From Dryocosmus kuriphilus (Eukaryota > Arthropoda > Insecta > Hymenoptera > Cynipidae), in assembly GCA_038277395.1 (NCBI GenBank), contig CM076191.1, forward strand, positions 174,328,552 to 174,392,551: a DNA stretch of 64,000 nt, given 5' to 3'. Within the stretch, counting starts at the first letter, position 1. Every line of letters starts with the position of its first letter. The position numbers were made by a program, and so were the translations under genes. The notes beneath the pieces were generated by a model, which worked only from the letters and a program-made list of their open reading frames with translations, was not told the DNA's origin and ran no database searches. Shown here one piece after another: positions 30,843 to 42,665 of this stretch.

Positions 30843-31848
30843 ATTGAATAATTTAAAAAATATTATGTTTTCGTTTATAAACATTACAAACTTCAGCGAC
30901 ATGCATCAATACCATCTTCCAGAGGCATAAAAATAAATTTCATTTCATTTCCTCCTCCACGCAAAAACTTTTTTACACTAAATGTCGAAGTGAATGATGG
31001 GAGTTACTTCCTTCCTTGGTAAATTAGTCCTGGCGAGATTACCTTCTAGTTTCAGCTGCGTCGCAAGCTCGACGACACGAAGACACGAAACCGCCCTTCA
31101 ACCATCTTCGAGGCATTGATTTAATGCGCTCGACGATAGGCAGGTGCGTTATACAGTCGCAAATTACATGTCTGCCGTTGTTCGGAAATCTGTGACAATT
31201 CCGGTGGGGGTTTTGGCTGAAGTGGATAAAAGGGGAAGTGAAGAAGAGAACGGGGTTGGAGATGAGGTGAGACTGGTTCGAATAAGGGATGAAAGCCCCG
31301 TAGGCACGAACAAGTGCCCGAAAATCGATGCAACGAGGCAGTGAAGCAGCTATCGAATTATTCCTGAGGAGCGCTTCTATTTTCTTCCCAAACTCCAGAG
31401 TCTTCTCGGGCTTTCAGCTGGAAAAGAAGTTCATTGTTAAATCGTAAATTACATTTGAGCATTAATTATCGTGCAGAAAATTAGAAATTCCATTTATAGC
31501 GAATGCCGATAACACCCTTCGAGAACCTTTAATTATTTAGCAGGTTCTTGCGAGAAGTTAAGTGTCTGACTCATTCTTGCTTTACTCTTCCTGTGTAAAT
31601 AATTACGACTACTTCTTGCTCGTGCACCTGGCTCAAGCAGGAAGGCCTCAAATAACACGAAGCTGGAAGGTCAAACGGCTTTGATGCTGTTACAACCTCA
31701 GAGTCGTAAATGTACTTACAGTGTATTATTACTATCCTTTGTTAAGCGTTTATTCCTTTTCATCTCCCCGACACGCTCTTAAACAGTTTTGCTTTTTAAT
31801 TAACATGGGTTTTACACTCAATTCAATTTCACATTTGGTTGTAGTACC
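30843..31848. other. Unassigned, moderately GC-balanced sequence
   Basis: From about 30,990 to 31,720 the composition is close to balanced, unlike most of the window. This may be single-copy non-coding DNA or a regulatory region. Short open frames show no recognisable domain and overlap on both strands, so no gene is called. Confidence 0.3.
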
Positions 31849-32562
31849 GGTCACGAGTATGAGACCACCTGTTTTTCGAAGATTGCTTGATTCGCAAAAA
31901 AAGGAAATTCATCTCACCGACTTTTTAAAAACTTATTTTGCTCGTCAACATTTTTCTCGAAAAATTATCGCATTTTGAGTTTTTTTTCGGCTTTTAATAG
32001 ATTTTTTAAAGAATAATGGAAGGCTTTCATAATAAGTTGTCCCTGGCTTGTTTTTTTTTTTTTTGTAAATTAATTGAAACTATAAATTTTTATGTAAAAT
32101 TGACCGGGGAATCCAGATTTCGCGGTCCCAGTCACTTTCAATGAAGTCTTCATACTCATTTAAAAATTTTTTTTAATTCCAAAAAAGTAATTTTAATTAA
32201 GTTTCGCAAAAATGCCCGTTTTGAAGCTTCTCGTGTATTCTTTATGATACTCTAAAGAGACCTTTTTGGAAAAAAATTTAAAACAGTGGGCGTTTGCGTA
32301 ATTTAGGATGTTAATTTGGTTAAATTATTTTTTTTATTTTTCAGGGAAAATTTACTTTCATTTATTTTCGGTGAATTCAGGGAAATTGCAGAGGGTGGTT
32401 AGATTCACCGAAATTCGGTGAACGTAGTATAAATTTTGTCGGTGAACCTAGACACTTCGTTTCCACAATGAGTGAGTGTTAAAAATTAAAAAGAAATAGA
32501 AAAGTACAAAAATCGTCCGAATTGCCCAGAAAACCTGAGAAAACTAGATTTTCTTCACTTGC

Positions 32563-33312
32563 TTTTTTTTTTTTTTTTTTTTTCTTTGGTGGTTGGAGGA
32601 GGAGAAATCTTGCATAAGACACCCCAGTTCGGGTAGTGTCGGATCCTTACCGACTAAAACCCCTCCCCCTGGCGCTCAAACTAAGTCCATAGTGTATTTC
32701 CATTTATTTTCAACAGTTGAGATACTGCTATCTGCAACTGTTGTGTTCTTCATTGCTGAGGGGCCGTCCCCATTTGGGCCGTCCCCCATTCGTGATGAGT
32801 TAGATGAAGATCCCCCAAGGAGATCCTCATTTATTTTATTTTCTGTGTTTGCCATACTGGGCCCCACGTGAGAAGCTGGGGATTTAAAGGACTGCTCCCT
32901 GCAGAGCCCCGCTTACAGGGAGAGGGTCTGAATTCTAAGGGATTCGACCTGGTATCCCTAAGTCTCCGTTTTGACACCTCCCTCAAACTCCGCCATGCCC
33001 GTAGACAATTGAGGGGGCAAACCGGAGCATTCAGGGATTTGGTAACCCTGGTGCCATTCAGCCCTCAACATAGCGATCACATCTTAGTTTGAGAGCATGA
33101 GGACTCGCGCCCTCGATATTCCAGGAGGCTTTGCCATTACCCTCTGGAAGGATAGCTTCTTGGTCAGGGTCCCGCAGACCAGAGACCCCCAGTTCCCCAG
33201 AGCAGCCGTATCTCGAGATACAGTCCCCTGGCTCACCTACTTTAGGTCGCTCGTCCGATTGGACCCCTAAGCCCTCCCACCAACTACAAGGTCATGCGAT
33301 CCCCAGGGAGGG
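32563..33312 (-). mobile_element. Internally deleted LINE-like retrocopy with poly-A tail
   Basis: On the minus strand a GC-rich ~750-bp sequence ends in a run of 21 A (T at 32,563-32,583). It is bounded by CTTCACTTGC (32,553-32,562) and CTTCATTTGC (33,313-33,322), a nine-of-ten match that fits a target-site duplication. The body begins with a 5' UTR-like region and has a short ORF, and the last ~120 bp before the tail looks like a LINE 3' end. It is best read as a non-autonomous element made from LINE ends. An unrelated SINE is possible. Confidence 0.55.
32676..32867 (-). CDS. Short ORF in the internally deleted LINE
   Basis: A 63-codon frame beginning MGPSMANTENKINED, rich in Ser, Gly, Asn and Asp (GGSSSNSSRMGDGPNGDGPS). 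It may be the N-terminus of an ORF1 protein cut short by the internal deletion. There is no recognisable domain. The second ATG (MANTENK) could be the real start. Confidence 0.3.
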   Translation of the reverse strand: MGPSMANTENKINEDLLGGSSSNSSRMGDGPNGDGPSAMKNTTVADSSISTVENKWKYTMDLV

Positions 33313-33379
33313 CTTCATTTGCTTATAAATTATTGATTTTATCGAAAGAGTACTTAAACAAAAGTTGTAGATCTCTATG

Positions 33380-34515
33380 AAATTTTGTTGTTTGTTATTA
33401 AAAATTTCACAAAAATTAATTTTAACAAGAAAAAAAATTTAACATTTTTCTTCCAATCCAATCTTCCAAATGGAATAAATGACAACAAAAATTACAGAAA
33501 AGTGGAACTTTTGTTTTTTATACGGAAGAATTTGCACTTTTTTTTGTACTTTTCTACTTCTTTTTAACACTCAAGAGGATTTTGGAGAAGTGTTTCTTTT
33601 TATTAAACATTGTAGATTGGTAAAGTTTTTTTGTGATTTTCCAAATTTTCACAATACAGGATTTCGATTCTTAAAAGTAAAACGATGAGTCTTATAAATA
33701 AATTTTGTAGCTCCTTCCAAGATGAACAATTCTGCTTGTGAATATTTTCTCATATCTTGCACAGTTTTGCTGAAAAGTGATTTTATTTATATTTCATAAC
33801 ATATTTCACGAATAACTCAAAAACTACGCGTCTGCTCAAACAAATGATAGAGCAAATTTTTAGAGCTTTTTGAGTTGAACAAGTTTCTTTATTATCATTT
33901 TTTTTGGGATTGCATAGTTTGGCGGGAAATTTGAAATTTTTTTATTTTTAATAACGTTTTATCGATTGAAGCAAAAACCGTGCATTTCATCAAAAAATGG
34001 TTCAAACAAAATTTGTAGATCTTTTTGAATTGAGCAACTTTATTCTTTACCATTTTTTTGTATCTTGAATAGTTTGGCAGGAAACCAGAGTTTTTTAATT
34101 TTAATAGCCTTTTCTTGCTTAAAACAAAAACTCTTCATTTTATCAAAAAACGGTTAAGACAAAATTTGTAGATTTTTTTGGGATGAACAATTTTACTTTC
34201 TTACATTTTTTTTGTATCTCTCATAGTTTAGCCGGAAAATGGATTTTTTGATTTTGTGAAAACCGTTTTTGATGGATAAAACCATAACCGTTGGTCAAAA
34301 ATTGCTGGTTAACGAACTCGTCCTTTCTTTTTACCCCTTAAAGAAGCGACGACGACGACGATAACAGACAGACACCGTCATAAAGACCGTTTTTTTCTTT
34401 CTTTTTTTTTTTTTTTTTTTTCGGATTCAGAAGGTCTCAAAACGTGGAGATTTCATGAAATCCGCGAAAGTCAAATTTTACATAAATCTAATAACTTCTT
34501 TGATGAGAATGTAAA
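33380..34515 (-). repeat. Dispersed repeat R, copy 3 (reversed)
   Basis: This is the reverse complement of the repeat R order: subrepeat signatures (ATTTTATCAAAAA, AAATTTGTAGATCT) run from about 33,380 to 34,220, then the GTTAACGAACTCGTCCTTTC block near 34,308. The GACGACGACG tract and ACAGACAGACACCGTC follow near 34,345-34,380, and finally AACGTGGAGATTTCATGAAATC near 34,440. Some subrepeats are truncated, and a T run of about 22 lies near 34,398-34,421. Confidence 0.7.
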
Positions 34516-34889
34516 AATTTTAAAAATAATATTTTTCTTAAAAAATTGTTTTAAAAATACATAAAAACTAAGTATAAGTACTTTACTAAAAAAGAAAGAC
34601 CACGAAATCGGATTCCCCGATTAATTTTACATAAAAATTAGTAGTTCCAATTAATTTCAAGAAAACCAAGCCAAAAAAGGTACAACTTATTATGAAAACC
34701 TTGCATTTTTCTTAACAAAAATTCTAAATAATCGAAAGAAATTCTGAATGCGATAAGTCTCCGAAAAAAATTTTTTCGAGGAAAATATCTGAAACCTATT
34801 CTTTGTATATCTGTAACAAGTTGTATAAATTTAAAAAAAAATCGGTGAGTTGAATGTTCGTTTTTTTGTGAATCCGGCATGGAATTCCC

Positions 34890-35740
34890 CTTATATTAGA
34901 CTGGGAATTCTATCTCTAAATAAGTTAAAAGCCATCAAAATTATTTTTACAATGAGCCTAGGACGAAGTGTTTTTATTAATTTTTTAACAATAGATGCAA
35001 AAATAGTGCAGATTTCAATGCTTTTTTAAAATTTTAATTTACATCTGAAATATTGAACATTTTTCAATATTCTTGGGCTCATAATAAAGGGCAATTTCTC
35101 TGGAATCGCAGAAACTTCTCATCATTATTGTGCGGTTTTTTGTTTGCATGGTGTCAAAGTAAAATAGTTGGAAAATTTTTAATATTTTTTTTTGCTAAGA
35201 GAAATGTTTTTTTATAATATATTAAATAAGTTAGCATAAAGTTTCTGTCACATTTATTTGATTTTTATTATTATACGATTGAGATATCTGCAAATTTTTA
35301 AAAGTTTTTTGTTCCAAGTTTAACTTTTGACGCCATGTAAACAAATAATTTTACAGTTGTGTCGATAAACTTTTACGATTCTATAGAAATTTACCTTAAA
35401 AATGAGCCCAAAAACATTGAAGAATGTGTAATCTTTCAGATGTTATTTAAATGCTGCTTCTAGTCGCCCCGAAAAATTTTCGAAAAATGCAGGCAGCTGA
35501 AAAGAGGATCGACTACTCATTCCGAAACTTATGAAAAAAATTTTACTGCTCATCTCGAATTTCGAGACGACGAGACACACTTCGTATTTAAAATTGAAGA
35601 GATAATTATAATTTCTACTATTTCTAGAATATCTTCTTAAAGAATTAACATAATCCCTTTATCCTAGGCTCATTTTAAAGAGAATTGTAGTAGTTTTCGA
35701 CTTATTGAAGAGGAAATTTTTTAATCCTCATAATAATTAA
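34890..35740. repeat. Inner imperfect palindrome centred near 35,240
   Basis: GAGCCTAGGACGAAG (34,953) and TTGGGCTCATAATAAAGG (35,085) with TTTGTTTGCATGGTGTCAAA (35,141) are mirrored by TTTTGACGCCATGTAAACAA (35,326), AATGAGCCCAAAAACATTGA (35,401) and TCCTAGGCTCATTTTAAAG (35,663). Divergence is substantial. No coding capacity is seen. Confidence 0.55.
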
Positions 35741-35797
35741 TAATAAAAGGAACTTTCACGTAATCGACGAAAAACAGGTGGTGTCGTACTCGTGATT

Positions 35798-37010
35798 AGT
35801 TCTGTATTTTTTTCTTTTCAAAGAGGAGTAGAATTCAATTTTTTTTTTAAATAGTTAGACAAAACAATCTTACTTTAAAAGTCCTATTTCGAAATTTCTA
35901 TACCTTACGACGTGAAAATGCGGTAGTTGCTAGTTTTTCTTTCTAACCTGGCTAGTTCCTGAAATAATTGAATATTTCGCCTGGTTCGAATAAAATATAT
36001 TTTTTGTGATAAAAATTCAGCGAACGATGGTAACTGTTAGCGTTGATGGTCACTGAAGTCTGTCGGTGGTTCGAAACACGAACTCGGTTCCCGACTCTGC
36101 CAGGCTGTATTTCAGTGGAGCCCTTTTTCATGTCAAAAAGTTCTACGATGCGTTATGAATTTCACTACTGGTGGAAATCCTATTGAAGCTTCAAAATTAG
36201 TTGAATGCACCTCACTGTTACAATAAAAAAGAAATTCATACAAATAGGCAGTATTGGATTTAAAGCGAGATCGAACCTTTTTCGAGAGTAGAAAATGGTA
36301 ACGATGAACAGGTCGAGTCAAATAGCCTGCCTCGTTTATTTGAGATCTGCAGCATATTGGATTGCAATTTAATCTTCTTATTCAGTTTTGTAATTTAAAA
36401 TAATTGTTCTGAAATAAAGGGCAGTCTTAAGAAACAATAAACGTTCATTTCTCTAATCGTAGCAGATTCAAGCTGTTTGTAAGTTATGTGTCGGATTTTC
36501 TTCACCTATTGTTTCTCGGATGGTGCATGCGACATTTGTAGCTTGAGAAACGTGAGGAGGCTGCACCATTTATTACGATCCAAATATAAGCACCGCAGTA
36601 AGGAAACTGCGGCATAGTGCCTTCTTGGATCTCGTTACGTAACAATAATTCAGCAATGTGCATAGTCAAAAGCGTTGCGTAAACAAGTGAAATGAGAGAT
36701 GTTGAAGGGTGACGAGAATGGAGAAATGAAATGAGGGTGAAGCAAGAGCGAAAATGAAGGAGAGAAAATGAGTGCGGTAGAAAGAGAGATGGAAACTGTT
36801 ATTCGCGTTGCAGGTCGCTTTACTTCGACCCTTGTGCCGAGGCAAACATGTCAAGTTGTCTTTAGGTACACCTACCACTGGGTACCCCAAGCTATATGTC
36901 GCACAGGAACACGTCAAGACACTAAGAACACTATTCTAGTTCGCACTTTCTCTGTCTTTACCTCGGTCCCGTGGGTTTCTTAGATTTAAAGTATTAAACA
37001 TAATTATTTT
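35798..37010. other. Unassigned sequence
   Basis: There is no recognised gene or repeat. Composition is mixed, and short open frames overlap on both strands without domain similarity. Confidence 0.3.
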
Positions 37011-37167
37011 AAATTAAAAGTTGGTGAAGAAAACAAATCAACTCTCCGACCAAATTTGAACCAACACCTGAGAAAAGGTTTTTTTTTGCAAAATTCAAAA
37101 AGAAAAACGAAAAAAGAGGAGGGAAAAAGAAGGCCACCAACAAAATCCCCTTCCCTCTTTTTCGTTC

Positions 37168-37478
37168 CCTTGTCTTCTTTTGTTTTTACTTTATTTAAAA
37201 TCCCAACCAAAAACGAATAACACACCATGCCAACGTTTCGGTGTTCATGCAACACCCTTATCAAGGCAAAAAACAAAACATAAATAAAAACAAAAAAAAA
37301 ATCACCCAGCCAATTCCATGATGTCGCTCGGGGGTATTATTTTATATATTTTTTTTTTATTTATATTTTGTTTTTTGCTTTGATAAGGGTGCTGCATGAA
37401 CATTAAAAAGTTGGCATGGTGTGTAATTGATTTTTGGTTGGGATTTTAAACAAAATAAACACAAAAGAAGGAAAAAAA
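37168..37478. repeat. Large hairpin from paired PLE-like ends
   Basis: Arms of about 125 nt (37,168-37,290 and 37,347-37,478) match closely, including CACACCATGCCAAC, GCACCCTTATCAA and AAAATCCCAACCAAAAA, around a ~55-nt loop. On the minus strand the left arm reads TTGATAAGGGTGT-TGCATG-AACACC-GAAACG. That has the stem and GAAAC of the PLE-type hammerhead but not a consensus CTGANGA core, and the right arm has lost even GAAAC. It is probably an inverted pair of PLE terminal repeats. Confidence 0.6.
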
Positions 37479-37504
37479 AACGAAGGAAAGGGATAGTTGG
37501 TTAC

Positions 37505-38675
37505 ACTTGTACATATGTAAGTTATTTTTCGACATAGTCACCATCCCTCTCGATGCAAGTGGTGAGCCGCGGTATCAATTTTTTGATGCCTGCCTCGAAG
37601 AAGTCTCCCGCCAGCTCTTTCTCCCACTTCTCCACCTCCCCCTTCACCTCCTCGTCCGTTGAAAACTTGTTTCCACCCATGTGCACCTTCAGGGAAGTGA
37701 AGAGATGGAAATCTGAAGGGGCCAGGTCAGGGCAATACGGGGGCTGGTTCAAAACGTCCCATCCAAAAGAGTCCAGGAGTTGCTTCGTGGCTTTGGTCGT
37801 GTGAGGTTTGGCATTGTCATGCAGCAGGCAGACTCCCTTCGTCAGCATGCCCCTCCTTTTATTCTGAATCGCCCTTTTCAATTTTTTCAGCGTTTCACAG
37901 TATCTTGCTTGCCGCGTTGATGGTCTCCCCGTGAGGCAAATATTCAATCAAAATTATGCCTTTATGGTCCCAAAACACGGATGCCATGATTTTTTTGGCT
38001 GAAATTGTGGTTTTGAATTCCTTGGCGGAGGGTGACAAGGTGTGGCGCGATTGTTGAGACTGCCTCTTAGTTTCAGGCGTGTAGTGGGTAACCCAAGTTT
38101 CGTCTCCAGTAACAATAGAGTAGAGAAAATCATCGCCTTCGCGTTCGTAGCGCTCCAAAAACTCTTTGGAGCTCTGCACTCGATTCAACTTGTGCTGTTC
38201 TGTCAGCTGTTTTGGGACCCACCTCGCAGACAATTTCCGATATCCGAGAGTTTCTGTGATTGTTTCGTGTAACAGGGATCTGGAGATTTGCGGAAACATC
38301 GCAGAAAGATCATCTAACGTCAATCTGCGATCGTCACGGGTCATGCACGGAAGTACGGCCATTTTTAAATTCGCGACACCACTTGTACACACTCGTACGA
38401 TGCATAGCTCCATTACCGTAAACAGTTTTCACCTCATTATAAATCTCAACTGGAGCTTTTCCCTTCACAACGAGGTAGCGCATGACGGCGCGAATTTCGC
38501 ACTTGGCGGGAGATACGATCGACATTCTTCGCGAGAGATGCTACTGTGTCAAGAGTTTTCAACACACTAACCTCGGATTGGTCTCGTTTTGAAGGGGAGG
38601 GGTCAGGCTACGCGGCAGTGTTGCCAACATGTCGAAAAAGTATTCCCTACAGCTGTGAGAGTACCAGTACACTTA
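37505..38675 (-). pseudogene. mariner transposase pseudogene with two frameshifts
   Basis: Mariner (Tc1/mariner) transposase in three frames. The N-terminal DNA-binding part is at 38,525-38,334 (MSIVSPAKCEIRAVMRYLVV, then YKWCREFKNGRTSVHD). The middle is at 38,340-37,925 with TLGYRKLSARWVPKQL and the first catalytic Asp in VTGDETWV. The C-terminal part is at 37,947-37,522 with the second Asp in LLHDNAKPHT and the third in YCPDLAPSDFHLF, giving the D,D34D signature. Frames shift near 38,340 and near 37,930. Short inverted ends sharing TTTTTCGACATAG/TTTTTCGACATGT are visible near 37,525 and 38,635. The copy is inactive as written. Confidence 0.85.
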
Positions 38676-38816
38676 CTTTCAGGACGTGCCTCGTAGTCTC
38701 CTTTTTCACTCCTCTTTTTTTGTTTTTTTTTTAATTTTGCTAAAAACCTTTTTTCAGTTGTTGATCCAAATTTGATCGAAGAGTTGGTTTTTTTTTCTTC
38801 ACCAACTTTTAATTTG

Positions 38817-39941
38817 AATTTTGATATTGGACGTTAGAAGGGTTTTTGGGTTTAGATATTTTCTAAATGATTTTTACTTACAAAATTATTTTCTCACAAG
38901 TTGCATTTTTAATCTACGAGTACCTCCTCAGGAAGCAAAAGGTGCAAGCAGTACTGTTAGAAAATTCTCTAAAATTCAAGCACTTTTAAATTACGAACGT
39001 AACTTAAATTTCAGGTACTGATAACTAAAAGTAATTTTCATGCACTTTTAACTGAAAATTCAATTATGAAAACACTTTTATGATGATGTTTTGTATATGT
39101 AAACTAGTATCTTTTATTTACATTCATAAACAAGTTTTGTAGATTTTATCGTGGTATAATCCATAGATATTTGAACCTATAAATCCCATAGAATAATACA
39201 AATAGAATTCAAAATCTCAACCTAACCTACAAGTTAGTGCAGATGTATTTAATTTTAGAATTCTAGTATGATTTTGGGATAAATAATGCACCTACAAAGT
39301 AAAAAAACTTGATCAAATGGAAACACAAGGTGAATTAAACCATTTTTTAAACTAAAACAAGCTAAAACAAGCATATTACGAAATTATCGTATTTGAATTT
39401 TAATGCACACTATATATGAAATTTAGTGTACTTGAGTGTAAAAACTTACAATACATCTGCATTAAAATTCAGTCAGATTTTTCTACCAGTAAAGTCCTCT
39501 GGCAGTGAAAATATTGGCCATAAGTTAATGCTTACAATCAAATATTGACGATTTGTTTGAAAATCCAACTATTACATTTTTTGTTAAAAAGTCATCGCTT
39601 TATTGAAAATTCAACTGTTTGGTTGAAAATTAAATTATTTATAATTGAAAATCTATTTTTGTTTGTTGAAAACTCCTATTTTTGGGGTCTATAGAAAATT
39701 GATGAGATTTCCATTCTAGAAATTTTACTGTCATCTTCAGTGTTTGACGTTAAAATTTTTTAAATTTTAAACCTTGAAAGTTTAATTTCCCTATTCTAAA
39801 AGCGTTGAAAATGGAATAATTTTGAATTGAAACACTTAAAATGAAGTAATTAAAACTATGAAGAGGAAATTATGTAAAAGCGCGTATTACTGAGTTAGCG
39901 CGAAGTTTCTTCTTAACAATTATATTCTCAGTTTAAAATAC
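38817..39941. other. Unassigned AT-rich sequence
   Basis: No gene, RNA or repeat is supported. Confidence 0.3.
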
Positions 39942-40185
39942 TAACTCCGAAGATTCGAAATTTTTATGTTCATTGCGTCAATAATTTTTTGAAAAACGAG
40001 AAAAATCTGTTTCTGCCCGGATTTGAACTGGAAACGCTACTATATATAAATGGAGTGTTAGGCGTTAGCGTATATATTAGCATTCCCTGTTCAAATTCGG
40101 ACTGAGGCAGATTTATTCTCGTTCTTCGAAAAATTATTGTCCAGATGAATCGTAAAAATTTCGAATTTTCGAAGTCAGTATTTAA
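39942..40185. repeat. MITE-like hairpin with a tRNA-like B box
   Basis: Arms of about 95 nt (39,942-40,036 and 40,083-40,185) share CAATAATTTTTTGAAAAACG, AAAATCTG and GATTTGAACTGG-type sequence in inverted orientation. On the minus strand the left arm includes CCAGTTCAAATCCGGGCAG, close to a tRNA T-arm/B box. It is preceded by GCTAACGCCTAACACTCC and GTAGCG. It may be a tRNA-derived SINE fragment caught in, or forming, an inverted repeat. It does not fold as a complete tRNA. Confidence 0.45.
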
Positions 40186-42665
40186 AATTTTACACTCTTG
40201 GTCGCTAAAGTATGTAAATAATATTTTCCAAATATTATGAGTTATGTTCTCAATAAAATATGTTGATAATATATTTTTTGGTGGCCACTGGGAAGAAAAC
40301 AAAAATTTCTAGTTATTTTCCAGTTAGCGAAATTTTTTTAGGTCACTAAACTCAGAAATTTCAAACTTTTAAACCTGCAAAATGTTTCATTTCAAGTAGG
40401 TATTGAATAATAAATTACAAATTAAAGCATTTAAAATTACAACAGTTAAAATTCACTAATTTAAGTTAAAGCGTTTAATAATGTACGATGAATAAAAATT
40501 AAAAGCCATTTTGTGTATGCAAGTTGATTCATAAAAGGACTTAAAAAATTAGACATAATTTTAAAGCAAAACTGAGTAAGTCTAAATTAAAACCCCATGA
40601 AAAAGTAATAACTATAAAAAAAAACGTTGAACAGTATATTTTAAATTAATTTCATCTGGTTAACAACAATAAATATAAAAAATGTTACATATTTTAAAAT
40701 TTAGAACGTTTTATATTTAACATTTAAAACTTAAGAGTCTTAAAAACAAATATTTTCTAATTTAAGCTTTTAATGCTGAACAATTTTAGTTTTAAGGCCT
40801 CAAAAATGAATTTTTTTAGAATTGTGCATTCAAACAATTCCAAACTTCTTTTTGCAATTGAAGACATAGTTTTTAAAATAAGATCTTGAAACTAAATCTT
40901 AAATTTTGTCTCAAACCAACTCTAATATTTTTTTTCTTTCGACAATTGTCAGTGTTTTACGTTGAAATTTTCAAATTGTACATCACGCTTTTCAAAATTT
41001 AATCATTTTAATCTAATGTGAAAAATTAATAACATGAAAATTAATGATAATGCAGTTTCATGCAACGGGAATAACTTCAATTTGCTTCAAGTGGGAAAAC
41101 AATTTTGGAAGATGTCAAACTTACTTATGCCAATAAGCTGTCACATTAACGTGACAGAAAATGTCGCGAGTTATATTCTTTTTAAGAAAAAATGAAAGTA
41201 TAAGTCAGTTATTGATTTAACTTTCTGAAGTTCGTAAACTATGCTTGAAATTGGTTTAAAGCTAGGACGGTTCCGATTATGCACCATGATCCAGAATAAG
41301 GAAGATCGACGCTTGAATCTTGAGAGCTTAAGAAACTGAGGTTTTATAATCTTTCGTACAGTTTACCATTTGGCTCGGAAAACTGAGAAAAAAAGTGGTT
41401 TGGATTCTCTCACGCTCGTGGAAGTTAAAAAGAAGAATGGAAACAATGAACGCCACTTTGTGTTTTTCTTCTTTTAAGCCGACACCTAATTTTCCGCATT
41501 TCATCCCTAATCTAACCTATTCTCGGACTCTCCACTTCCGGATATATGAAACCCAATTCGAATGCTCTCGCATCCCATTTCGCAATCCCGAAATCCGCTC
41601 GCGGCCTAGAATTCTAACCATGAATCACTTATTAATCCCGAAATTCTATCCGGCAAGTCTATCCTCGAAACGAGGAAGCTCATCGAACATTCAACACTCG
41701 ACTCGTATACTTTTTGCATTATGTATTCCAGAAAGTTGCATTTAATGATACAATTTTAATTTTTTATACCGCTTAACAAACTTTTTGCTCATTTTCCTTT
41801 TTTCATTTTCGAAAGAAGATATTGAATATATTAATAAGGTACTAAAAAAAGCTTGATAGATTGGAAAGTATTTCAAACGACTTTATAGTTTAAATTAATT
41901 ATGTAAAGTCATTTTTCAATTAACTTTTATGTGGAAAGTTAAAAGGAAATCGATATTGCTCTGTTGGAAAAGTTTAAAGCTATATCAATTAAAACGAAGT
42001 GTATGCTAGTTTTACAGGAATTCGATGGCGCCATTTTATCGATACTTATTCCAGAAATTGTAATACCTTGCACCTTTTATTATGTTTGACAGATACACAT
42101 TTAACATAAATTTTGGTAGCAGATCACATTTTGTAAATGAATGCATGAATTAATTTTTATCGAACTACATCTATTGAACTGATCAGAATCTAATTTTATG
42201 AAGAAGACGATGGTATGTACCATTCAAAAACTGATTTTAGTATATTTCTCAAATTGAATATTGTACTAAATCTGTTCGGAATCAATTGATTCGATTTTCC
42301 CCAGAAATTACTATTATTATTTTCTAGATTTGCATTTCATGAATTTTCAATACGGTGGTTAATTCGGAAGCTTTAGAATTTTAAGTTTGAGGCTCATTCA
42401 AATTCAAATGTTTAATTAATTTGTCGTTTTTAAGCTCAATGTTGTACGAAGTTTATTTAATATTTAAATTGAAGGCTTTTAGCCTTGGGTTGCTTCTGAG
42501 TTTTAATTAAAACGTATGAAGTACATGAATTTAGAAAAAGATTATCTGTTTAACAATTCAAATTGCACTTTCTAGAAATAAATGAAAATATAACTCAAAA
42601 CGTGTTAGTTTAAATGCTCGAGTAAATATAAAAATTTGTCAAAATTTATAATAAATATCTCACTA
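40186..42665. other. Unassigned AT-rich sequence
   Basis: A + strand frame of 116 codons at 41,395-41,745 lies in the only GC-balanced patch but shows no recognisable domain or gene structure. The rest is AT-rich and featureless to the eye. Confidence 0.3.

Larger units (their letters stand above)
31849..35797. repeat. Outer imperfect inverted repeat (nest of insertions)
   Basis: CACGAGTATGAGACCACCTG followed by TTTTTCG near 31,852 is mirrored by CAGGTGGTGTCGTACTCGTG near 35,775-35,795. Further in, GATTCGCAAAAAAA, CATCTCACCGA, TTTTCATAATAAGTTGT-like and TTTTTATGTAAAATT-CGGGGAATCC sequences (31,890-32,130) are mirrored near 34,600-34,880. The right arm contains an extra foldback (34,890-35,740). 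The interior has the internally deleted LINE and a reversed repeat R copy. This may be a decayed TIR element of about 1-2 kb enlarged by insertions; no transposase is seen. Confidence 0.45.
37011..38816. mobile_element. TIR structure (~105-bp arms) enclosing PLE-like hairpin and mariner
   Basis: AAATTAAAAGTTGGTGAAGA at 37,011 and its continuation (AACTCTCCGACCAAATTTG, GAAAAGGTTTTTTTT, AAAAAGAGGAGGGAAAAAG) are matched in reverse complement at about 38,710-38,816. The interior is made of other elements: a hairpin at 37,168-37,478 and a mariner pseudogene at 37,505-38,675. It could be a small TIR element used as a target or a composite foldback. No own transposase is seen. Confidence 0.6.

Noticed and set aside
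41395..41745. 116-codon + strand open frame as a host gene
   Set aside because: No recognisable domain, no convincing splice or start context, and it sits in a short GC-balanced patch where long frames occur by chance.
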